Of a DNA stretch of 64,000 nt, positions 28,473 to 37,447 are shown one piece after another (position 1 is the stretch's first letter; each line of letters starts with the position of its first letter). The notes beneath the pieces are model-generated. The model was not told the DNA's origin. It ran no database searches and saw only the letters and a program-made list of their open reading frames with translations. This DNA comes from Paenibacillus sp. BIC5C1 (GTDB lineage Bacteria > Bacillota > Bacilli > Paenibacillales > Paenibacillaceae). The DNA lies in assembly GCF_032399705.1 (NCBI RefSeq), contig NZ_CP135922.1, positions 496,001 through 560,000 of the forward strand, read 5' to 3'. The position numbers and the translations under genes were made by a program.

Positions 28473-29426
28473 TCAAACCAGGGTAAGACGATTGATGTTG
28501 CCTGACAAAACCTCACAGGAGCGCTCAAATTTCTCGCGTTCAGATGCATCCAGGTTTAATTCGATAATCTCTTGGATCCCATCCCCGCCAATAATGGCTG
28601 GAACACCTGCACATACGTTGCTCTGTCCATACTCTCCATCAAGGATCGCGGACACGGCAATAATCTTGTGTTCATCATTGAGAATCGAACGGGTAATATG
28701 TGCGAGTGCGTTACCGATTCCGAATTGAGTGGAACCTTTACGAGTGAATATTTCCCAACCGGCATCTTTCGTTTTGCGGGCGATATCTTCCAGATCCAGA
28801 TGTTTGAAACGTTCCTTGTGCTGCTCCATAATGTGCATAATCGGTTTGCCTCCGATGGTAACATGCGACCATGCGACGAACTGGGATTCCCCATGCTCCC
28901 CGAGAGCATATCCGTGCACGCTGCGAGGATCGATGGAGAAGACTTCGGACAACAGCGTTTTGAGCCGTGAGGAATCAATAGACGTACCTGTCCCAATGAC
29001 TCGTTCACGCGGAAGACCGGACAGCTTCCATACCATATAAGTTACTATGTCAACCGGATTGGCTGCGACGACAAAAATCCCTCGGAATCCGCTATTCATG
29101 ATGGGAACAACGATGTCTTTGGCGATGGACTCCGCTTCTTCCAGGATATCCAAACGAGTCTGCCCTGGCTTCGGATTCGCTCCGGCAGTCAGGACAATGA
29201 CGTCCATACTGCCGCAATCTGCATAAGTGCCAGCGTATACCTTTGTGCGGTTATGCGTGAAGTCCATACAATGGGAAAAATCCAGCGCCTGTGCAACCGC
29301 GCGATCATACGTCCGGTCAACCATCATAATTTCTCTGCATATCGATTGATTAATCATGGAATACGCACAACTTGAACCGACAAGTCCCGCCCCGATCACC
29401 GCTACTTTACCTGATTTGCCTAACAC
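28473..29426 (-). CDS. ldh: L-lactate dehydrogenase family enzyme
   Basis: 317 residues: Rossmann start [12 protein letters not shown], catalytic His in LGEHGES, Arg in TSIDSSRLK, and the mobile loop with Arg in QTRLDIL. The family reduces pyruvate to lactate with NADH. Odd: the loop reads [11 protein letters not shown] where typical LDHs have AGANQKPGETR, so the specificity Gln (position 102) is Pro and the next conserved Glu is Gln. Substrate could be a different 2-oxo acid. GTG start with GGGGGC upstream. TTCACAA at 29462-29468 is a possible redox-regulator (Rex) half-site, weak evidence. Confidence 0.85.
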   Translation of the reverse strand: MLGKSGKVAVIGAGLVGSSCAYSMINQSICREIMMVDRTYDRAVAQALDFSHCMDFTHNRTKVYAGTYADCGSMDVIVLTAGANPKPGQTRLDILEEAESIAKDIVVPIMNSGFRGIFVVAANPVDIVTYMVWKLSGLPRERVIGTGTSIDSSRLKTLLSEVFSIDPRSVHGYALGEHGESQFVAWSHVTIGGKPIMHIMEQHKERFKHLDLEDIARKTKDAGWEIFTRKGSTQFGIGNALAHITRSILNDEHKIIAVSAILDGEYGQSNVCAGVPAIIGGDGIQEIIELNLDASEREKFERSCEVLSGNINRLTLV

Positions 29427-29926
29427 TGCCGTTCAGCCCCCATTACCATTTGATTTATCCGTTCACAATGATACATATGTTAAGTATAGTCCTTTATTTT
29501 ATGCTAATAATTGCTTCTACGTTACATAAGATAACACATGGAAAAGCTGTGCAGCAATGATTTCCTCTGTCGCGGGAGCGTATTGGAGTGATGGAGTTAA
29601 CAAAATTGACATGAATAATTCATTTTCATAAAAAGTGACGGCGTTTGCATCAGCATATTTCGACATGACAGCATTCATGTTCATTGTCGGATGAAGGGTT
29701 ATTTTTACGAATGAGGCAACTGACAAAAGTTCTTATGAATCCGCAGAAACAGAAGAAAAGCGTCAAAGGGATCAGCAAAGAGACTGACGAATACATACGG
29801 ACAAGCAAATGAAAAATGCGTACTTGATCTATGAGACAGGTCGACCCGATCCGATGACAGTTCCAGAAGGGAACGCTGAAGCCACTACCTTGTACCAAAA
29901 AGACTTCATTCCGGGAGGGAATAATA
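29427..29926. other. 500-base gap, little recognisable
   Basis: It holds the ldh upstream region and a possible plus-strand promoter (TTGACA 29606-29611, TAAAAA 29629-29634, 17-base spacer). A 33-codon ORF (29711-29812, very Lys-rich) has a poorly placed ribosome site and I do not call it. If the promoter is real, the next gene has a ~290-base leader. Confidence 0.35.
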
Positions 29927-30580
29927 ATGATTGCAGAAGCAGGAGCAACGACGGAAACGGCCAAGAGCCTGGGCATTGGTGCCAGTACTCTTCGTAAATA
30001 TGCGGCAGCACTTGAGGAACAGGGATACCGATTTGAACGTTCCGCCAACAAATCCAGACTGTTCAAGTCGGACGATATCGAGTGCATTGAACGCTTGATG
30101 ACAGAGCTTAGGGAACATAACCTGCCGCTTTCGGATGCTGTAGTCACCGTACTGGCTCCAGAAGTGCCTGTGATGACAGTGAAGGATGCTTCGGAGATGG
30201 AATGTGCGGCTACGGTGATGCCCGCAATATTTCCTGAGGCACCTGAACCGACTGGAGCCCTAAGATCTTATGAAGGTCTGGGACAACTCGTGAGTGAAGT
30301 GACATACGGTGCTGTCGGACAGCAGGATGATCAGGTCCAACTACTGCAGCATCGGGTGGACGAACTGGAGTTAACGCTGCAGCATCTGGCGGATACCCAT
30401 CTTGCTCTTCAGGAGCAGATGGAGAAGCAGCGTCTTTGGATGAATGAGAAGCTGGAAGAGGAGCGGGATCGTGAACTGGTCACCAATCTGCGCAGCTTCC
30501 AGGGAAGAAAACGCAAACCCAAAGGAACATCGCTCCGAATGTTGTTTGGGCTGCTGCCCAAAAAGCACAAAGAAGCCTGA
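29927..30580 (+). CDS. MerR-type HTH protein with coiled coil, RacA-like architecture
   Basis: 217 residues. The N-terminal ~65 residues form a MerR-like helix-turn-helix (TAKSLGIGASTLRKYAAALEEQGYRFER, then FKSDDIECIERL). An Ala/Pro/Glu-rich linker, a long coiled coil (~125-185) and a basic tail (RKRKPKGTSLRMLFGLLPKKHKEA) follow. The layout recalls Bacillus RacA and DUF3967-type proteins: DNA binding at one end and a coiled coil that may scaffold. No effector domain. GGAGGGAATAATA precedes the ATG. Whether it is a transcription factor or a DNA-organising protein is open. Confidence 0.7.
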   Translation: MIAEAGATTETAKSLGIGASTLRKYAAALEEQGYRFERSANKSRLFKSDDIECIERLMTELREHNLPLSDAVVTVLAPEVPVMTVKDASEMECAATVMPAIFPEAPEPTGALRSYEGLGQLVSEVTYGAVGQQDDQVQLLQHRVDELELTLQHLADTHLALQEQMEKQRLWMNEKLEEERDRELVTNLRSFQGRKRKPKGTSLRMLFGLLPKKHKEA

Positions 30581-30693
30581 GAACTCGGCCCATGCTCGTC
30601 GTGATTTTACACAGATAGCTTGATATAATGAGCCCATACAACAACAAGACTGGCTGCTGATCTGCTCTTTTTAAACGGAAAACAGAAGATTAG

Positions 30694-31536
30694 ATGGCTG
30701 GCGTGGGAGGATCTGTGGAGCTGCGACGAAGCTGGCAAAGACTGCTCGGCCTATGGACTGATCGTCCCCGGCGGAAAGGTACGAAGATCGCCGGGCGTTA
30801 TACGATATATGACTTGCTCGGCATGGGAAGTTATGGACTGACGTACCTGTGTACTGATGAACAGACTGGCAAGGATGTGGCGTTAAAAGAGTCCAAACCC
30901 AGCAAAGGTAGACTCGCTGTACGGTTGCTGGACAGGGAGGCGGATGTGGTGAATCGGATGGATCATCCGGCTATCCCTAAGTTGCTGGATGTGTTCACAT
31001 ATCGTGCGCGTAGTTACATTGTTACCGAGTACATCCTTGGTGAGACACTGGAACAGTGTATATTCGAGCAAGGCCGCAAATATACGGAACAGGATTGTCT
31101 GGAGCTGGCAAAGCAACTGCTGGCTCCCATTATGCATGTTCATGAGCAGGGATATATTCATGGAGATGTGCGTATTCCAAATGTCATTTTACGTGACGGG
31201 CAGGTGCGTTTAATTGATTTTGGCCTGGCGCGGCGCATGGGGGAGCCGTTGTGGCCTGAGCTGAAACGCCGGATGCGTGAATTACCTGAACCTGAAGATG
31301 AACTGGCTGCACCTGACCAGGATTTGCAGGATCTCGGTCATTTTCTTTTGTTCATGCTGTATTCCGCTTACGAGCCAGAGAAGGGCCGCAAACCGGCCAG
31401 CTGGCAGGAAGAACTCAAGCTCACGAAGGAAGTTCGCGACATCCTGGAACGACTGCTTGGACTTCGTCCAGGCTATGAAGGTGAAGCACTGAAGTTACAG
31501 GCAGATATTGACCGTGTGCTGATAAAATTGCGATGA
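30694..31536 (+). CDS. Small Ser/Thr protein kinase
   Basis: 280 residues, kinase domain only, no membrane anchor or PASTA repeats. Gly-rich loop GMGSYGLTYLC, ATP Lys in VALKES, catalytic loop YIHGDVRIPNVIL (HGD instead of HRD, as in several bacterial kinases) and metal-binding IDFGLAR all present, so activity is likely. Start uncertain: ATG 30694 lacks a ribosome site, while GTG 30715 has GGGAGG four bases upstream. The convergent neighbour is a tiny Ser/Arg-rich peptide gene, a conceivable substrate. Confidence 0.85.
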   Translation: MAGVGGSVELRRSWQRLLGLWTDRPRRKGTKIAGRYTIYDLLGMGSYGLTYLCTDEQTGKDVALKESKPSKGRLAVRLLDREADVVNRMDHPAIPKLLDVFTYRARSYIVTEYILGETLEQCIFEQGRKYTEQDCLELAKQLLAPIMHVHEQGYIHGDVRIPNVILRDGQVRLIDFGLARRMGEPLWPELKRRMRELPEPEDELAAPDQDLQDLGHFLLFMLYSAYEPEKGRKPASWQEELKLTKEVRDILERLLGLRPGYEGEALKLQADIDRVLIKLR

Positions 31537-31546
31537 AGAAATAAAT

Positions 31547-31597
31547 AAGGGTTGTTTTGCTAACCGTGAAGACGGCAAGCAGAACAACCCTTTTAAT
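31547..31597. terminator. Terminator after the kinase gene
   Basis: AAGGGTTGTT (31547-31556) pairs with AACAACCCTT (31583-31592), with further inner pairing (TTGCT/AGCAG, CCGT/ACGG); T-rich on both strands. Confidence 0.88.
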
Positions 31598-31665
31598 ACA
31601 TATACGATGATTTAACGCCAGTCTAAATGAAACGAACATTTCTGTTTGGAAATCGTAATACCAGC

Positions 31666-31875
31666 TTAGCTGGAGCTGTATTTTCTGCTTTTATAGTAAC
31701 CGGAGCCATGGCGGTTATCCCGGTGTTTTGCATCCGAAGATGAATATCGTCTGTAGTTGCGTTTGCCAGAGGAACTGCTGTGACGTTTATATGAGTGTCT
31801 ATCCGATGAGCTGTTACGCCTATGATGAGATGAAGATTTAGAATCGAGGAGTTTGCCGATAATCTTTTTGAACAT
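31666..31875 (-). CDS. Small RS/His-rich basic peptide with amphipathic N-terminus
   Basis: 69 residues. MFKKIIGKLLDSK forms a cationic amphipathic helix. The rest is low complexity: SSS blocks alternating with RR, YKRH, RRYSSSD and KYSSS, rich in Ser, Arg, His, Lys and Tyr. Likely disordered, nucleic-acid or membrane binding, and a good phospho-acceptor; Ser/Lys-rich CotG-type spore coat proteins look broadly similar. AAAGGA lies eight bases before the ATG. I do not recognise a family. Composition and the good start argue it is real. Confidence 0.6.
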   Translation of the reverse strand: MFKKIIGKLLDSKSSSHHRRNSSSDRHSYKRHSSSSGKRNYRRYSSSDAKHRDNRHGSGYYKSRKYSSS

Positions 31876-32082
31876 GAACGTTCATCCTTTCGTCTTCAAC
31901 CGTTTTAAGCATATACGGAGCTTTGTTAGACGGGTTTCGAATTTTTTTAAGGGGAATTGTATTTATTGGACAGGGGCGAGGTGTATAATAGAATGTTGAG
32001 GATTACACGGAATTTTTTATTTTGAGCATTTCGCGTTACAATAGAAGACAGGATGAGATTTTAACGGACAGGAGTAGTTGTA

Positions 32083-32829
32083 ATGATTACGTTGAAAACC
32101 AAAGAACAAATCGAACTTATGAAGAAGGCCGGAGAAATTCTTGCCGCATGCCATAGAGAAATCGCCGGAATGATCCGTCCAGGGATCACGACACAGGAAA
32201 TTGATCAGTTTGCCGAAGCTTTTATGAAGAAAAATGGCACTACGCCGGAACAAAAGGGATACAACGGGTATCAATATGCGACATGTGCGTCGGTTAATGA
32301 TGTGATCTGTCATGGATTTCCGGGAAAATATGTACTGCAGGATGGGGACATCGTTACGATTGATATGGTCGTGAATCTGAACGGCTGGCTGGCTGATTCC
32401 GCGTGGTCGTATGCGGTGGGTCAGGTGACTCCAGAAGCACAACATCTATTAGACGTGACCAAAACATCCCTCTACAAAGGGATTGAACTGGCTGTGATCG
32501 GCAACCGGATCGGTGATATCTCCAATGCGATTCAGACGTATGCGGAAGGAGAAGGCTTATCGGTTGTCCGTGAATTTATCGGTCACGGAATTGGCGAGAA
32601 AATGCATGAGGAACCACAGGTGCCTCACTACGGCCCACCACACCGTGGTCCACGTCTCAAGGAAGGCATGGTTATTACGATTGAGCCGATGCTGAACATT
32701 GGTACGTACCGTAGCAAGCTCGACTCGGATGGTTGGACAGCGCGTACTCAGGATGGAAGCCTGTCTGCCCAATATGAGCATACGATTGCCATTACAGCAG
32801 ATGGTCCTGTTATTCTGACTGCTCAATAA
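32083..32829 (+). CDS. map: Methionine aminopeptidase, type I
   Basis: 248 residues with the five metal ligands in the usual setting: VTIDMVVNLNGWLADSAW (two Asp), FIGHGIG (His), ITIEPML (Glu), QYEHTIAI (Glu). Removes the initiator Met co-translationally. It lacks the N-terminal zinc-finger extension of some homologues. ACAGGAG precedes the ATG. It stands apart from the adk-map-infA ribosomal cluster, so it is probably a second map copy. Confidence 0.94.
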   Translation: MITLKTKEQIELMKKAGEILAACHREIAGMIRPGITTQEIDQFAEAFMKKNGTTPEQKGYNGYQYATCASVNDVICHGFPGKYVLQDGDIVTIDMVVNLNGWLADSAWSYAVGQVTPEAQHLLDVTKTSLYKGIELAVIGNRIGDISNAIQTYAEGEGLSVVREFIGHGIGEKMHEEPQVPHYGPPHRGPRLKEGMVITIEPMLNIGTYRSKLDSDGWTARTQDGSLSAQYEHTIAITADGPVILTAQ

Positions 32830-32869
32830 TGGCTCCCAATGTCTCCAATGTGATGATATTTGCATATTT

Positions 32870-32900
32870 CAAGGCGGCCCACGTTTGTGATCCGCCTGTT
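32870..32900 (+). terminator. Possible terminator after map
   Basis: AGGCGG (32872-32877) pairs with CCGCCT (32892-32897), followed by a mixed GTTTCGGTTT tail. Confidence 0.45.
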
Positions 32901-33003
32901 TCGGTTTAAACTATTTAGAGGCGATACACATAGAGCCGGTGGTTAATAATATCAGCTGACAGAGGTTTAACCCCTGTCCACTGGCAAGAAGGAGGTCATT
33001 TTG

Positions 33004-34017
33004 GTGTCTGAAAATAAACAGATCGTACTTGCGTCTCGTCCCGAAGGTGCCCCATCCAGAGAAGACTTTAAATTCATTGATGCACCGCTTCCTGTACCGG
33101 ATGCAGGACAAGTTCTGGTACGTACGCTATATTTGTCTGTAGATCCATACATGCGGGGCCGCATGAAAGATACAAAATCCTATGCTCCCCCCTATGCGTT
33201 GAATGAAGTGATCAAGGGCGGAACGATTGGGCAGGTGGTGGATTCTTCGGAACCCAATCTGCGCAAAGGGGATTTAGTATCCGGCATGTGGGGCTGGCAG
33301 CAGTATGCAGCCGTAAATACGGGAGATATTTCCCTGATTGATACAGAAGAGGCTCCAATTACGGCTTACCTGGGTGCGTTGGGCATGACCGGTTTGACCG
33401 CTTATTTTGGCATGGAAGACATCGGTAAGCCGAAGGATGGCGAAACGGTGGTCGTATCGGGAGCCGCCGGAGCGGTAGGCATGATTGCGGGCCAGATCGC
33501 CAAGATTGTAGGTGCGCGTGTAATCGGGATTGCAGGTTCTGACGAAAAATGTGAGTATCTGAAAGAAAAACTGGGATTCGATGTGGTGTTGAACTATAAG
33601 CACGAAGAGGATATGTCTGCTGCCATTGAACGGGCTTGCCCGGCTGGCGTAGACGTCTATTTCGACAATGTTGGCGGTGAAATCTCGGATGCGGTACTGC
33701 GCCATATTAATCGGAATGCACGTATTCCACTCTGTGGACAGATTTCGTCATATAATCTGGAGAAACCGGATATCGGCATGCGCCCACAGACGTTATTGTT
33801 AACCAATACAGCGTTGATGAAAGGTTTTCTGGTGGGTGACTATGCCAAGTCCTTCAAGGAAGGCCGAGCCAAGCTAGCAAAATGGATCAAGGAAGGCCAC
33901 ATTCAGTTTGAAGAAAACATTGTGGAAGGTTTTGACCAGACGCCTGAAGCATTTATGGGCCTCTTCTCAGGAGATAACTTGGGTAAACAGCTTGTAAAGG
34001 TTGCGGACCCCGAATAG
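33004..34017 (+). CDS. NADP-dependent MDR oxidoreductase (CurA/YfmJ-like)
   Basis: 337 residues of the zinc-free medium-chain dehydrogenase group that includes 2-alkenal reductases and curcumin reductase. Markers are LSVDPYMRGRM near residue 50, LGMTGLTAYFGM, VSGAAGAVGMIAGQIAK (nucleotide-binding glycines) and VDVYFDNVGGEI. It probably reduces the double bond of unsaturated aldehydes or ketones with NADPH. GTG 33004 is favoured by GGAGGT seven bases upstream; TTG 33001 directly precedes it. Single gene with its own terminator. Confidence 0.9.
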   Translation: MSENKQIVLASRPEGAPSREDFKFIDAPLPVPDAGQVLVRTLYLSVDPYMRGRMKDTKSYAPPYALNEVIKGGTIGQVVDSSEPNLRKGDLVSGMWGWQQYAAVNTGDISLIDTEEAPITAYLGALGMTGLTAYFGMEDIGKPKDGETVVVSGAAGAVGMIAGQIAKIVGARVIGIAGSDEKCEYLKEKLGFDVVLNYKHEEDMSAAIERACPAGVDVYFDNVGGEISDAVLRHINRNARIPLCGQISSYNLEKPDIGMRPQTLLLTNTALMKGFLVGDYAKSFKEGRAKLAKWIKEGHIQFEENIVEGFDQTPEAFMGLFSGDNLGKQLVKVADPE

Positions 34018-34050
34018 ATATAGAATCCCTAGAACATATGCCAGCACAAG

Positions 34051-34096
34051 AAAAGACACGTTCCGCACGATGAAGTGCACAGAACGTGTCTTTTTA
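34051..34096. terminator. Bidirectional terminator
   Basis: AAAAGACACGTT (34051-34062) pairs with AACGTGTCTTTT (34083-34094), with inner GCAC/GTGC pairing; serves the convergent MDR and ccdC-like genes. Confidence 0.88.
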
Positions 34097-34119
34097 GTTG
34101 TTAGGATGTTGCGATGAAG

Positions 34120-34605
34120 CTAAGATTCGGCAGCAACAACTTCCTTATAGTGTTTGTACATATATACCCGCCAGCGTACGATCATACCGAAGGCCAGAAG
34201 GAAGAACAATCCACCCGTTTGAGGAATGCTTACATAACGCTGAATGACTTCATGCAGGATTAGGCGTATTGCCAGCAATCCAAGCAGAATGAACGCGAAG
34301 CTTCGTGAACGGGTGGCAAAAATTTCTTCGTTAACTCGTTCAAAGCGAGTACTGCGAATGAGGGGATACGAGAATATAAACCAGCCCACCAACAGCGCGA
34401 TAAGTGCCCATAGAAGCGGAACATGTGTCTCAGGTACAACAAACATGAGAAAACCCGTACTCATTCCCAGCGGGGGAATAAGTATTTTGCGAATGGTTAC
34501 CGGACGGTGGCTGGCTTTCATTCGAATAAAAATGGCAAGTAGGGCCATGACGAGCATACCCAGAGTTGCACCGATCTGAAGGTAAGACGGACTGATTTGA
34601 GCCAC
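34120..34605 (-). CDS. ccdC: CcdC-like membrane protein
   Basis: 161 residues with four to five membrane segments. IRKILIPPLGMSTGFLMFVVP and RSRSFAFILLGLLAIRLILHE are like the CcdC/DUF1453 family, linked in Bacillus to cytochrome c maturation though its role is not settled. GTG 34605 has GAGGGAG about eight bases upstream; the open frame further upstream has no ribosome site and is not membrane-like. No ccdA or other cytochrome genes are adjacent. Confidence 0.75.
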   Translation of the reverse strand: MAQISPSYLQIGATLGMLVMALLAIFIRMKASHRPVTIRKILIPPLGMSTGFLMFVVPETHVPLLWALIALLVGWFIFSYPLIRSTRFERVNEEIFATRSRSFAFILLGLLAIRLILHEVIQRYVSIPQTGGLFFLLAFGMIVRWRVYMYKHYKEVVAAES

Positions 34606-34684
34606 GTAAAACTCCCTCTTTCTGGAATAATATGTTATCCGGACATCCGGAACATGATGCGAATTACCGGAATTTTCTGTTTCT

Positions 34685-34693
34685 ATTATATCA
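34685..34693 (-). promoter_or_regulatory. Extended -10 promoter for the ccdC-like gene
   Basis: Minus strand reads TGATATAAT here, an extended -10 about 80 bases before the GTG start; no clear -35. Confidence 0.45.
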
Positions 34694-34822
34694 CAAACGA
34701 AGAAAGCCGATAGAATGCTTAGTGTATCATTTACCCGGATTGTATATAGAGGGTTCATTTGAAAAATTTGTATTATTGTACCCAGTGTGAGGCGGTTTAT
34801 TCGAGTAAGGGGAAATCAGGAA

Positions 34823-35983
34823 ATGAACGATCATGTACGGATGAATGTCCACCTTATCGGTGGGCAAAATGCTGGGTGGTTTGAAGGGAAAACCGTTTTG
34901 TTACTACAGTTGTCCAGTATCATATGTGGAAGTGTGCTTGTGCTCCTGCTATGCGCGTATGGCTACATCCTATGGGATAAGCATGCAGCGAGGCGAAGGG
35001 TGGTCGTGCAAGCAAAATGGTTGCATGAGTTTAATGCAGAAGGTGAAGGTTCCGCCCTAAGGAATTATTTTGACACAGGAGAACTTGACTCCGCTTTGCT
35101 TAATATGTCGGGAGATCAACAGGCTGTGTTGCAGGGCATCTTGTTACAACGACTGTCTCAAGGGCCCCGAGAAATGGAGCTTGCACGTATTCGCTTCTTG
35201 TCTTGGAGAGTCTTTGAAAGTTCATACAGAACAAGGCTTGGATCGAGGAAGTGGAGCGTTAGGGTTAACACTTTGTTATACGTCGAGCAATTTCATATGA
35301 TAGAACTATTGCCCAAGCTTGAGGACATCCTTCGTTCTGCTTCATGTACGCCGCTTGAGCGGTTCATCATCTTACGCATGTATGCCAGAACAGGGTATAT
35401 GAGAGTTTTGAAGGAATTACTGCGAAAGGATACGTTGCTTTCCGATTCACAGTATTTGCAGATCTTGTTACCGCTCACAGATGAGATGTGGTTGAAACTA
35501 ATGGAACATTTCAAGGAACTATCTTATCAGGTCCAGTGTACGTTCATTGATGCTCTGCGAATCCGTGATGAACAGACAGATAACGCTATTTCATTGCTGG
35601 AGGCACTGATCCTTGGAGGGGATGCTGAACTTCGCACCCGCTCGTTACAGGCGCTCGCCCATGTTGAAAAGAAGGATAAGCGTTTGCTGAGACAGTTGTT
35701 GCTGGTATGGAATGAGCAGGGTGACGAAAGGCCACGCTCGGAGCGTTTAGTTGTGGCCCGATTGATGGGCAGCATTCGTGAAGAAGCTTTTGTCCCGCTA
35801 CTGAAAAGGTTGATGGGAGACCCTTCTTTTCAAATCAGGCAGGAGGCAGCGAATTCACTTGCTCGATACGAGCAGGCGGTTGAGGAACTGCGCTATACAG
35901 CCTCAGAACACCCGGATAAATACGCAAGGCAGATAGCGGAGGAAACGCTGGAAAGGAAGCAGTATGGACGAAAGATGGATTAA
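34823..35983 (+). CDS. Membrane-anchored HEAT-repeat protein
   Basis: 386 residues: one N-terminal membrane helix (~22-45, LLLQLSSIICGSVLVLLLCAY), then a helical cytoplasmic domain. HEAT-like repeats are clearest at ~265-375 (LRTRSLQALAHVEKKDKRLLRQLLL, then FQIRQEAANSLARYE). HEAT solenoids scaffold protein complexes, so it may hold the GT2-like protein. First gene of a three-gene operon: it overlaps the next gene by 20 bases. ATG 34823 has AAGGGGA upstream. No enzyme signature. Confidence 0.75.
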   Translation: MNDHVRMNVHLIGGQNAGWFEGKTVLLLQLSSIICGSVLVLLLCAYGYILWDKHAARRRVVVQAKWLHEFNAEGEGSALRNYFDTGELDSALLNMSGDQQAVLQGILLQRLSQGPREMELARIRFLSWRVFESSYRTRLGSRKWSVRVNTLLYVEQFHMIELLPKLEDILRSASCTPLERFIILRMYARTGYMRVLKELLRKDTLLSDSQYLQILLPLTDEMWLKLMEHFKELSYQVQCTFIDALRIRDEQTDNAISLLEALILGGDAELRTRSLQALAHVEKKDKRLLRQLLLVWNEQGDERPRSERLVVARLMGSIREEAFVPLLKRLMGDPSFQIRQEAANSLARYEQAVEELRYTASEHPDKYARQIAEETLERKQYGRKMD

Positions 35984-37397
35984 TATGCTGCGGAGTTTGA
36001 TTGTGGCGTGGCACGAGGGGATTTTGATATACCTTATACTCGCCATTGTGATGTTCAGTGTACTGTTTCTCGCTGCTGTCCGGATGCTGATCCGGCAGAG
36101 GGATGTGGACTCGCTTCAATATGATGAGATGCTGAATGAGGAGCTGGCTCCGCCGGTATCACTTCTTGTCCCAGTGTACAACAGCGAGAACATGATTGTT
36201 GACCGTGTCGAACGTTTGTTGGAAACGCAATATGCTCTCTATGAAATTATCATCATCAATGATGGTTCCCAAGATGGAACCATGCAGCAGCTAATGGATA
36301 CGTATGATTTGTTGCCTATTCAGAGTAAAGTTCATTATTCGGGTCTGGAACGGGAGATTGGACAGATCAGGGCAGTGTACCGATCTATGGTGCACTGCCA
36401 TCTCCTCGTGATTGATAAGGAGTATGGTGGCCATATGGATTCACTGAATGTGGGGATCAACATGTCTCAATATCCCTATGTTGCATCGATTGGACAGGCG
36501 ACTGTGTTAGAAAGGGATGCGTTGGTGAAGATCATGAAACCAGTTATGAGCGCTCTTCCGGGTGAAGAGATCGTCGCTTGCAGCGGCAGGGTAGATATGG
36601 CCAATGGGAAGTACCCATTTACTTCGATTCAAGGCATTACATCGTCAGAACGGGAATTAAGCCCCCTGCTTATAATGCAATATATTGAATATGTGCGAGC
36701 TTTTTTGATCAGTGGCATAGGACTTGTACGATATAACATCAATATTCTGTTGTTTACATCACAAGCTTTCGGTGTTTTTAAAAAAAATAGGATCATGGAA
36801 ATCGGCGGTTACAACACGGATTCTCATGTAGGTCACATTGAGCTTGTCATGCGGTTGCACAAACATATGAAACAGATGAAAGAGCCTGGACGTATTATAT
36901 ACATTCCCGATCCGATCTGCAGTGTCAACGTACCGGAGTCCTGGAGCCAACTGCTGAAGCAGCGTGCTGGCTGGCATAGACAGCTCGCGGGCAGCCTATG
37001 GGAACAGCGCAGCATGATTGGAAATCCGCACTATGGGTGGATGGGGATGGTATCGATTCCTTATTTTATCCTTGTTGAACTGATGGGACCGGTTCTGGAG
37101 ATTGCGACGATAATTTTTCTGATCTCGGGAATGTGGTTACAAATTGTGGATGTCAAGCTATGTCTGGTCCTTGCTCTGCTTCTGGTGCTCTACGGTTCCC
37201 TGTTGTCGGCTTGCGCGGTGATGTTTGAAATATGGTCCTCCCGCAGAGCATATACGTTTCGTGAGGTGACACGACTGTTTTTGTACGCATGCTCAGAGAC
37301 ATTTTGGTTTAGACCTATGAACAATGTATTCCGTATTTACGGACTGTTGCAGGTCGTGGGATACGGGAAGAAGGACAGTAAGCACGGAAAGGGGTAG
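35964..37397 (+). CDS. GT2-fold membrane protein with lost catalytic motifs
   Basis: 477 residues: N-terminal TM (~18-40), a GT-A family 2 domain (~60-330) and three or four C-terminal TM helices, the layout of BcsA/PgaC/hyaluronan-type synthases. The first nucleotide-binding part is normal (VSLLVPVYNSENM, IIINDGSQDGT). The DAD position is G177-Q178-A179 (YVASIGQATVLERDAL), the catalytic GED motif is GH at 290-291 (VGHIELVMRL), and QxxRW is degraded to QRAGW. It is therefore probably not an active processive transferase. Starts inside the HEAT gene (GAAAGGAAG site). Confidence 0.8.
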   Translation: MDERWINMLRSLIVAWHEGILIYLILAIVMFSVLFLAAVRMLIRQRDVDSLQYDEMLNEELAPPVSLLVPVYNSENMIVDRVERLLETQYALYEIIIINDGSQDGTMQQLMDTYDLLPIQSKVHYSGLEREIGQIRAVYRSMVHCHLLVIDKEYGGHMDSLNVGINMSQYPYVASIGQATVLERDALVKIMKPVMSALPGEEIVACSGRVDMANGKYPFTSIQGITSSERELSPLLIMQYIEYVRAFLISGIGLVRYNINILLFTSQAFGVFKKNRIMEIGGYNTDSHVGHIELVMRLHKHMKQMKEPGRIIYIPDPICSVNVPESWSQLLKQRAGWHRQLAGSLWEQRSMIGNPHYGWMGMVSIPYFILVELMGPVLEIATIIFLISGMWLQIVDVKLCLVLALLLVLYGSLLSACAVMFEIWSSRRAYTFREVTRLFLYACSETFWFRPMNNVFRIYGLLQVVGYGKKDSKHGKG

Positions 37398-37447
37398 TTT
37401 GCCGATCATCGTAATACCTTGGAACAGAGCAAGGAGGAATACGCTTC

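Noticed and set aside
29711..29812. 33-codon Lys-rich ORF ahead of the MerR-like gene
   Set aside because: Ribosome site is too far from the ATG and there is no supporting context.
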